From: Roseburia sp.
GTDB lineage: Bacteria; Bacillota; Clostridia; Lachnospirales; Lachnospiraceae
NCBI GenBank assembly: GCA_023667765.1
Contig: JAMOZS010000002.1
Coordinates: forward strand, 1-58,870
Direction: 5' to 3'
Length of the DNA: 58,870 nucleotides
This document shows, in pieces, positions 53,661 through 58,870 of the stretch (position 1 is the first letter of the stretch; each line of letters begins with the position of its first letter). Below the pieces are notes generated by a model. The model saw only the letters and a program-made list of their open reading frames with translations. It searched no databases and was not told the DNA's origin. The position numbers and the translations under genes were made by a program.

Positions 53661-53851
53661 ATATAATTATACATAGCTGTGATGAATAATAAAAGAAATA
53701 TATAGCACAGACTCGACTTTGGTATTGGAAGAATTTGCCTTTTTAGCTATAATATGAATAATGGCATTGTGATTGAGAAATGTCTGTATAGGGGATATAT
53801 GGTTATTATTGTTTTATGATAATCTCTTATTGCAGGACAGAAAGAGGAGCT

Positions 53852-56425
53852 ATGAACGACGATATTTTTGATAAGAACCCGGAACAGGAAATCGATAAAA
53901 TTCATGAGGTAGATTTGAAGGAACGGATGGAAACCTTCTACATAGACTATGCCATGAGCGTTATCGCTTCCCGTGCGCTCCCAGATGTGAGAGACGGACT
54001 GAAGCCTGTACAGCGCCGGGTACTTTATTCTATGATAGAGTTGAACAATGGTCCCGATAAGCCTCATCGTAAAAGCGCGCGTATTGTCGGCGATACCATG
54101 GGTAAATATCATCCTCATGGAGACAGTTCTATTTATGGTGCGCTGGTAAATATGGCGCAGGAATGGTCCACCAGATATCCTCTGGTAGACGGGCATGGCA
54201 ACTTCGGTTCTATGGATGGTGACGGCGCCGCTGCTATGCGTTATACGGAGGCCAGGCTCTCTAAAATTTCCATGGAGCTTTTAGCTGATATCGGCAAAGA
54301 TACCGTAGATTTTGTACCGAACTTTGATGACACGGAAAAGGAGCCTGTAGTGCTTCCCAGTCGTTATCCGAATCTTCTGGTAAATGGCACTACCGGTATT
54401 GCAGTAGGTATGGCTACGAATATCCCTCCCCATAATCTTCGGGAAGTAATAAATGCTGTGACAAAGATTATCGACAATCGTGTCCTGGAGGACAGAGAGA
54501 CGACAATAGAAGAAATTCTTCCTATTATAAAGGCTCCTGATTTTCCTACCGGCGGCCTGATTATGGGCACCAGAGGCTGCGAGGAGGCATATCGTACCGG
54601 CAGGGGTAAAATCAGAGTTCGTGCGGTAACTAATATTGAGACATTATCTAACGGTAAAACTCAGATTGTGGCCACAGAGCTGCCATATATGGTAAACAAG
54701 GCGAATCTGATTATCAAAATTGCAGAACTGGTTAAATTAAAGAAAATAGACGGTATTACAGATATTCGTGACGAGTCAAACCGCGAGGGTGTGAGAGTTG
54801 TCGTTGAGCTTCGCAGGGACGTCAATGCCAATGTCATTTTAAATCAACTTTACAAGCACACGCAGCTGCAGGATACCTTTGGTGTAATTATGCTGGCGTT
54901 GGTAAACAATGAGCCTAAAATTATGAATCTCCTGGATATGCTGATATATTATATCAGACATCAGGAGGAGGTAGTAACCCGCAGGACAAAATACGATTTA
55001 AATAAAGCCGAGGAAAGGGACCATATCTTACAGGGTCTGTTGAAAGCCTTAGATTTTATTGACGAGGTGATTTCCATTATCCGGGGCAGCCGTATGGCCC
55101 AGGAGGCCAAGGAGAAGCTGATGGAGCGCTTTGAATTGACGGAGGTTCAGGCTCAGGCGATTGTAGATATGCGTCTGCGTGCTCTGACCGGCCTGGAGAG
55201 AGAAAAGCTGGAGAATGAGCATGAGGAACTGGAAATCAGAATAGGAGAATTAAAGGCTATTTTGGCTGACGAGAAGCTGCTGCTTGGCGTGATTAAAGAG
55301 GAAATAAATATCATAGCCGTAAAATATGGTGATGACAGAAGGAGTAAAATCGGGTTTGACGAGTTTGATATATCCATGGAGGATATGATTCCCAGAGATA
55401 ATACGGTGATTGCCATGACAAGTCTGGGTTATATCAAGCGTATGACGGTAGATAATTTCAAATCCCAGAACCGGGGTGGCAAGGGTATCAAGGGAATGCA
55501 GACGATAGAGGATGATTATATTGAAGATTTGCTTATGACGACGAATCATCACTATTTGAATTTCTTTACCAACAAGGGCCGCGTATACCGTATGAAGGCC
55601 TATGAGATTCCGGAGGCCGGCAGAACGGCCAGAGGTACGGCGATTATTAATCTTCTGCAGTTGATGCCCGGTGAGAGAATCACGGCCATGATACCGATTA
55701 AGGAATATTCCGATGAGAAAAATCTTTTCATGGTAACAAAGAACGGTACGGTAAAAAAGACTGCATTGAGTGAATTTTCCAATGTGCGTAAGAATGGACT
55801 GACTGCTATTAATTTGAGAGAGGATGACGAGCTGATAGAGGTAAAGACGACAGGCGTGAAAAGCGAAATTTTCCTCGTCACAAAACAGGGTATGTGTATC
55901 CGCTTTAAGGAGACGGATGTGCGTGTGACCGGCAGAAGCTCTATGGGCGTTATCGGTATGAATCTGTCTCATGGCGACGAGATTATCGGTATGCAGCTGC
56001 AGACTCAGGGAGATTCTCTGTTGATTGTCTCTGAAAACGGCCTTGGAAAGCGTACTTATCTGGATGAATTTACCGTTCAGAAGCGTGGCGGCAAGGGCGT
56101 AAAATGTTATAAGATAACTGAGAAAACCGGTGATGTGGTGGGTGTTAAGGCTGTTCGGGATGACCATGAAATTATGATGATTACTACAGAAGGCATCATT
56201 ATCCAGCTTCGCATGGAGGATATCTCCACACTGGGGAGAATTACATCCGGGGTGAAGATGATGGATTTAAAGGACGGCATCAAAATAGCCAAGATAGCCA
56301 AGGTCAGAGAGAAGGTATCCAACGGAGACCAGGAGTTTGATAATGTGGAGGACGCTCTGGAGAATGTTCAGGAGGAGCCGGAAAGCTTTGAGGAAGAATC
56401 AGTGTCCCCTGAGAAAGAGGAATAA
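53852..56425 (+). CDS. gyrA: DNA gyrase subunit A
   Basis: 857-aa breakage-reunion subunit. The start [20 protein letters not shown] is followed by [20 protein letters not shown]; catalytic Tyr131 lies in [10 protein letters not shown]. The quinolone-determining segment [17 protein letters not shown] (87-103) has Ser92 (E. coli Ser83) and Gly96 at the E. coli Asp87 position. The C-terminal pinwheel begins near 500 with GyrA-box-like [11 protein letters not shown]. The tail is acidic (about 45 residues). ATG at 53852 follows AAAGAGGAGC. Confidence 0.98.
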   Translation: MNDDIFDKNPEQEIDKIHEVDLKERMETFYIDYAMSVIASRALPDVRDGLKPVQRRVLYSMIELNNGPDKPHRKSARIVGDTMGKYHPHGDSSIYGALVNMAQEWSTRYPLVDGHGNFGSMDGDGAAAMRYTEARLSKISMELLADIGKDTVDFVPNFDDTEKEPVVLPSRYPNLLVNGTTGIAVGMATNIPPHNLREVINAVTKIIDNRVLEDRETTIEEILPIIKAPDFPTGGLIMGTRGCEEAYRTGRGKIRVRAVTNIETLSNGKTQIVATELPYMVNKANLIIKIAELVKLKKIDGITDIRDESNREGVRVVVELRRDVNANVILNQLYKHTQLQDTFGVIMLALVNNEPKIMNLLDMLIYYIRHQEEVVTRRTKYDLNKAEERDHILQGLLKALDFIDEVISIIRGSRMAQEAKEKLMERFELTEVQAQAIVDMRLRALTGLEREKLENEHEELEIRIGELKAILADEKLLLGVIKEEINIIAVKYGDDRRSKIGFDEFDISMEDMIPRDNTVIAMTSLGYIKRMTVDNFKSQNRGGKGIKGMQTIEDDYIEDLLMTTNHHYLNFFTNKGRVYRMKAYEIPEAGRTARGTAIINLLQLMPGERITAMIPIKEYSDEKNLFMVTKNGTVKKTALSEFSNVRKNGLTAINLREDDELIEVKTTGVKSEIFLVTKQGMCIRFKETDVRVTGRSSMGVIGMNLSHGDEIIGMQLQTQGDSLLIVSENGLGKRTYLDEFTVQKRGGKGVKCYKITEKTGDVVGVKAVRDDHEIMMITTEGIIIQLRMEDISTLGRITSGVKMMDLKDGIKIAKIAKVREKVSNGDQEFDNVEDALENVQEEPESFEEESVSPEKEE

Positions 56426-56519
56426 TTTTATAAGATTATCATGCAGAATGAATAAAAATGATGTAGAAAAAAGTAAAAATTTATCATTTAACCAAGTAGC
56501 AATTTTATTTTAATTGTGA

Positions 56520-56675
56520 TAGAATTTGACATGGTTTAGGAAGAAGCGGGGTAAAGGAGAATTTTCCCAGGAAATATATCTCCCTACACCCGCTTTTTAT
56601 CGTCCGGCAGAATCGCAGAGAAACGATAACGCCGGCGCCTGTTGTATGAAAGTAAAGATATTTGAGAGGATTATT
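56520..56675 (+). ncRNA. Structured leader of the antiporter gene (terminator plus pseudoknot; riboswitch candidate)
   Basis: An extended -10 (TGATAGAAT, 56517-56525) opens a leader of about 145 nt before the antiporter. First element: AAGCGGG (56544-56550) pairs CCCGCTT (56589-56595), with inner pairing GGAGA/TCTCC (56556-56560/56579-56583) and TTTTCC/GGAAA, followed by TTTTT (56594-56598), so terminator-like. Second element: TTATCGT (56597-56603) can pair ACGATAA (56623-56629) while CCGGC (56604-56608) pairs GCCGG (56631-56635), a possible H-type pseudoknot. The two elements share bases at 56597-56598, so they could compete. I do not recognise a named class. Structures are hand-folded. Confidence 0.5.
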
Positions 56676-57845
56676 ATGGAAGCTTATTTAGTGTTTAAGG
56701 ATTTAGCGATTATTGTAATTTTTGCAAAGATATTTGGTATTATTGCCAGGAAATGTAAGGCGCCCCAGGTGGTGGGAGAAATCATTGCGGGTCTGATAAT
56801 AGGCCCCAGTATTTTGGGACTGGTTCAGCAGACGGATTTTCTGGTGCAAATGGCTGAGGTGGGCGTTGTGCTGTTAATGTTTTCTGCCGGCCTGGAGACA
56901 AATCTGAAAGATTTGATGAAAACCGGTCCTATTGCATTTCTGATTGCCTGTGCAGGCGTGTTTGTACCACTGGCGGGAGGAAGCCTGTTATATATGGGCT
57001 TTTACGGCATTGCGCCCTGGGGCTCGGAGGAATTTTATAAAGCGATATTTATCGGTGTGATTATGACGGCGACCAGCGTCAGTATTACTGTACAGTCGCT
57101 GAAGGAGCTGGGGAAGCTTAAGGGGAAGGTTGGTACCACTATATTAAGCGCCGCTATTATTGATGATGTTATCGGCATTATTGTGCTGACCTTTGTGATT
57201 GGGTTTAAGAGTCCGGATTCCAATCCCGGCAGGGTTGTCATTTCTACCTTGTTGTTCTTTGTATTAGCCGTGTTGGTAGGATTTATTCTGTACAAGATAT
57301 TTAAAAAGCTGGATAATCGTTATCCGCACACCAGAAGAATTCCCATTCTGAGCTTGGCTCTGTGTTTTGCCTTTGCCTATATTGCGGAAGCCTGGTTTGG
57401 TATCGCGGATATTACCGGCGCCTATGTGGCGGGTATTATCCTTTGTTCTATCCATGACTCAAAATATATTGACGAAAAAATTGATATTAATTCTTATATG
57501 CTGTTCGGTCCGATATTTTTTGCCAGTATCGGATTAAAAACCAACATTGATAATATAGACAGCAGTATTCTGTTCTTTGCCGTCGCTTTTGTAGCGATAG
57601 CGCTTATTTCAAAGATTATCGGCTGTGGGCTTATGGCGAAGCTTTGCAGATTTAACATGGAAGATTCTCTGAAAATAGGCGTGGGTATGATGACCAGAGG
57701 CGAGGTTGCTCTGATTGTCTCTCAAAAGGGATTGTCCGTGGGTTTGATGACGCCGGTATATTTTACGGCGGTTATTCTTTTGATTATTGTCTCCAGTATT
57801 TCCACTCCCATTATTTTAAAGATATTGTACTCCAGGGATAGTTGA
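56676..57845 (+). CDS. Monovalent cation:proton antiporter, KefB/CPA2-like
   Basis: 389-aa membrane protein with about 12 helices, predicted to exchange K+ or Na+ for H+. Features: KCKAPQVVGEIIAGLIIGPSILG, a mid-helix VLLMFSAGLETNL, TATSVSITVQSLKELGKL, AAIIDDVIGIIVL (paired Asp of the ion site) and GVGMMTRGEVALIVSQKGL. No cytosolic TrkA domain, so it is the short form. ATG at 56676 is chosen for GAGAGG; the frame is open upstream through the structured leader. Just upstream of an Rrf2 gene. Confidence 0.9.
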   Translation: MEAYLVFKDLAIIVIFAKIFGIIARKCKAPQVVGEIIAGLIIGPSILGLVQQTDFLVQMAEVGVVLLMFSAGLETNLKDLMKTGPIAFLIACAGVFVPLAGGSLLYMGFYGIAPWGSEEFYKAIFIGVIMTATSVSITVQSLKELGKLKGKVGTTILSAAIIDDVIGIIVLTFVIGFKSPDSNPGRVVISTLLFFVLAVLVGFILYKIFKKLDNRYPHTRRIPILSLALCFAFAYIAEAWFGIADITGAYVAGIILCSIHDSKYIDEKIDINSYMLFGPIFFASIGLKTNIDNIDSSILFFAVAFVAIALISKIIGCGLMAKLCRFNMEDSLKIGVGMMTRGEVALIVSQKGLSVGLMTPVYFTAVILLIIVSSISTPIILKILYSRDS

Positions 57846-57878
57846 TTCATTGTCTGTTGAAATGAGGAGGAAAAGCAT

Positions 57879-58322
57879 ATGCAGATTTCAAGTCGATTTA
57901 CGATAGCGCTTCATGTGTTTGCGTGTATAGATACATTTCAGGACAGCCATAAATTGACCAGCGATTTTATTGCCGGAAGTGTTAATGTCAATCCGGTGGT
58001 TATCCGGCGGATATTGCAGCAGCTCAAAGCGGCGGATTTGGTAACTGTGGCAAGGGGAACAGGCGGCTGTAAGATAGCTAAGCCTCTTAAGGATATTACG
58101 TTTTTGGATGTGTATAATGCTGTGGAATGTGTAGAAAGCGGAGAATTGTTTCATTTCCATGAAAATCCTAACCCAGACTGTCCTGTTGGCAGAAACATTC
58201 ATTATGTATTGGACGATAAATTGAAACGCATTCAGAATGCAATGGAAAATGAAATGACAAAAATTACTATTGCAGATGTTATTGCTGATACGAAAAAAGG
58301 ATACAAGAATAAGAATGATTAG
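57879..58322 (+). CDS. Rrf2-family transcriptional regulator
   Basis: 147-aa winged-helix repressor. MQISSRFTIALHVFACID, then TSDFIAGSVNVNPVVIRRILQQLKAADLV (helix-turn-helix) and VARGTGGCKIAKPLKDITFLDVYNAV (wing) are typical. The C-terminal part has a single Cys in NPDCPVG rather than the three of FeS-binding IscR types, so it may sense redox or electrophiles through one thiol, as YwnA-like proteins may. GAGGAGG precedes the ATG. Two matching operator-like sites lie downstream before the next gene. Confidence 0.93.
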   Translation: MQISSRFTIALHVFACIDTFQDSHKLTSDFIAGSVNVNPVVIRRILQQLKAADLVTVARGTGGCKIAKPLKDITFLDVYNAVECVESGELFHFHENPNPDCPVGRNIHYVLDDKLKRIQNAMENEMTKITIADVIADTKKGYKNKND

Positions 58323-58324
58323 AG

Positions 58325-58359
58325 TTTTCCATATCTGATTAGGGTATGGAAAATTTTTT
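58325..58359 (+). terminator. Terminator after the Rrf2 gene
   Basis: TTTTCCATA and TATGGAAAA pair around an 11-nt loop, followed by TTTTTT. It starts 2 nt past the stop codon. Confidence 0.85.
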
Positions 58360-58370
58360 GAAAAAATTTT

Positions 58371-58435
58371 GTTGTAACTGTTTACATTACAACTAGAAGA
58401 TGATATATTCTGATTGTAACAAAAACAATTACAAC
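58371..58435 (+). promoter_or_regulatory. Promoter with two Rrf2-type operators
   Basis: Operator 1 is GTTGTAA-9 nt-TTACAAC (58371-58393) and operator 2 is ATTGTAA-9 nt-TTACAAC (58413-58435), the same 7-bp arms and spacer in both. The promoter TTTACA (58381-58386)-17-TATATT (58404-58409) has its -35 inside operator 1 and operator 2 just past the -10. Binding would block the NAD(P)-binding protein gene, the probable target of the upstream Rrf2 protein. Confidence 0.82.
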
Positions 58436-58466
58436 AAAATCACAATGAAAACAGGAGGTAATTGAA

Positions 58467-58870
58467 ATGAAAATTGCAGTAGTTTGTGCGAATGGGAAAG
58501 CGGGGAAATTGATTGTTAAGGAAGCTGTGGATAGAGGTGCAGATGTAACGGCAGTAGTCAGGGGAACAAATCAGACAGCGGCACAGAATGTGATCAGTAA
58601 AGATTTGTTTGATTTGTCAGAGGAAGATGTCAAAGGCTTTGATGTCGTGATTGATGCTTTTGGGGCATGGACAGAGGATACACTTCCGATGCACAGCACT
58701 TCTTTAAAGAAGTTATGTGATATTCTCTCCGGTACAGATACCAGACTGCTGGTAGTCGGCGGCGCAGGCAGTCTTTACGTTAATCCGGAGCATACAGCCT
58801 GTGTATCAGACGGTGCAGATTTTCCGGATATGTTTAAACCGCTTGCGGCGGCAATGGCAAAAGCTCTTGG
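58467..58870 (+). CDS. NAD(P)-binding Rossmann-fold protein (YwnB/NmrA-like), 5' part
   Basis: The first 134 codons of an NAD(P)H-binding oxidoreductase or epimerase-like protein, cut by the window end. The beta-alpha-beta start MKIAVVCANGKAGKLIVKEA carries the GxxGxxG-like loop (ANGKAGK), then VTAVVRG, VIDAFGAW and LLVVGGAGSLYV. AGGAGG lies about 9 nt before the ATG. In Bacillus a similar gene is paired with an Rrf2 repressor; here the operators support the same control. Substrate unknown. Confidence 0.87.
   Translation, partial: MKIAVVCANGKAGKLIVKEAVDRGADVTAVVRGTNQTAAQNVISKDLFDLSEEDVKGFDVVIDAFGAWTEDTLPMHSTSLKKLCDILSGTDTRLLVVGGAGSLYVNPEHTACVSDGADFPDMFKPLAAAMAKAL

Noticed and set aside
56526-56675. 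50-codon N-terminal extension of the KefB-like antiporter
   Set aside because: It crosses the terminator and pseudoknot, has no ribosome site, and the ATG at 56676 has GAGAGG upstream and a family-typical start.

Overview
This window looks like the replication-origin region of a chromosome from a spore-forming, low-GC Firmicute, most likely a member of the Lachnospiraceae (Clostridia). The evidence is the order rpmH-rnpA-yidD-yidC-jag-mnmE-mnmG-rsmG-parA-parB on one side of oriC and dnaA-dnaN-rlbA-recF-gyrB-gyrA on the other, sporulation genes (yabP, yabQ, a SpoIIE-type phosphatase, a CotS-like protein), and families typical of Clostridia (DUF3881, DUF4446). The assignment rests on gene content and protein resemblance only; no database search was possible.

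Layout. Almost everything left of about 42 kb is on the minus strand and most of what lies right of it is on the plus strand, so genes are transcribed away from oriC (about 42.0-42.4 kb, DnaA boxes and AT-rich DNA). Positions 1-300 hold a minus-strand tRNA pair (fMet cut by the window edge, and Tyr). From 0.3 to 16.8 kb come a GH13 amylase, the ftsH-hpt-tilS cluster, a SpoIIE-type phosphatase, divIC-yabQ-yabP-rqcP, HU, mazG, a PEGA lipoprotein, a CotS-like protein, the CCA-adding enzyme and a parvulin-type foldase. From 17 to 21.4 kb lie an isopropylmalate synthase fused to an AraC-type DNA-binding domain and a response regulator/HD-GYP protein with a translationally coupled Hpt protein. From 21.5 to 24.2 kb is an accessory patch (truncated AraC gene, frameshifted small ORF, XRE regulator, cation/proton antiporter) ending at tRNA-Arg(CCT). 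From 24.2 to 32 kb are DUF3881, serS, a second HD-GYP protein, DUF4446, parB, parA, parS sites and a DegS/DegU-like two-component pair. From 32.4 to 41.9 kb are an alpha/beta-hydrolase-fold protein, then rsmG, mnmG, a G1P-dehydrogenase-like protein, mnmE, jag, yidC, yidD, rnpA and rpmH.

Right of oriC the order dnaA, dnaN, rlbA, recF, gyrB is standard, but gyrB and gyrA are separated by about 5 kb of accessory DNA carrying a GGDEF/degenerate-EAL/LamG protein, a membrane-anchored hydrolase, two gene remnants and an ArsR-type regulator. After gyrA a structured leader, possibly a riboswitch, precedes a KefB-like antiporter. An Rrf2 regulator with two matching operators and the start of its probable target gene close the window.

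The most unusual items are the LeuA-AraC fusion, the cytoplasmic GGDEF-EAL-LamG protein, the terminator-plus-pseudoknot leader before the antiporter, a parS site that doubles as a transcription terminator, and a recurrent translation-initiation block (core GCAGAAATGAG, 7 nt before the start codon) in front of five unrelated genes. No CRISPR array, rRNA operon, intact transposase or prophage was seen.
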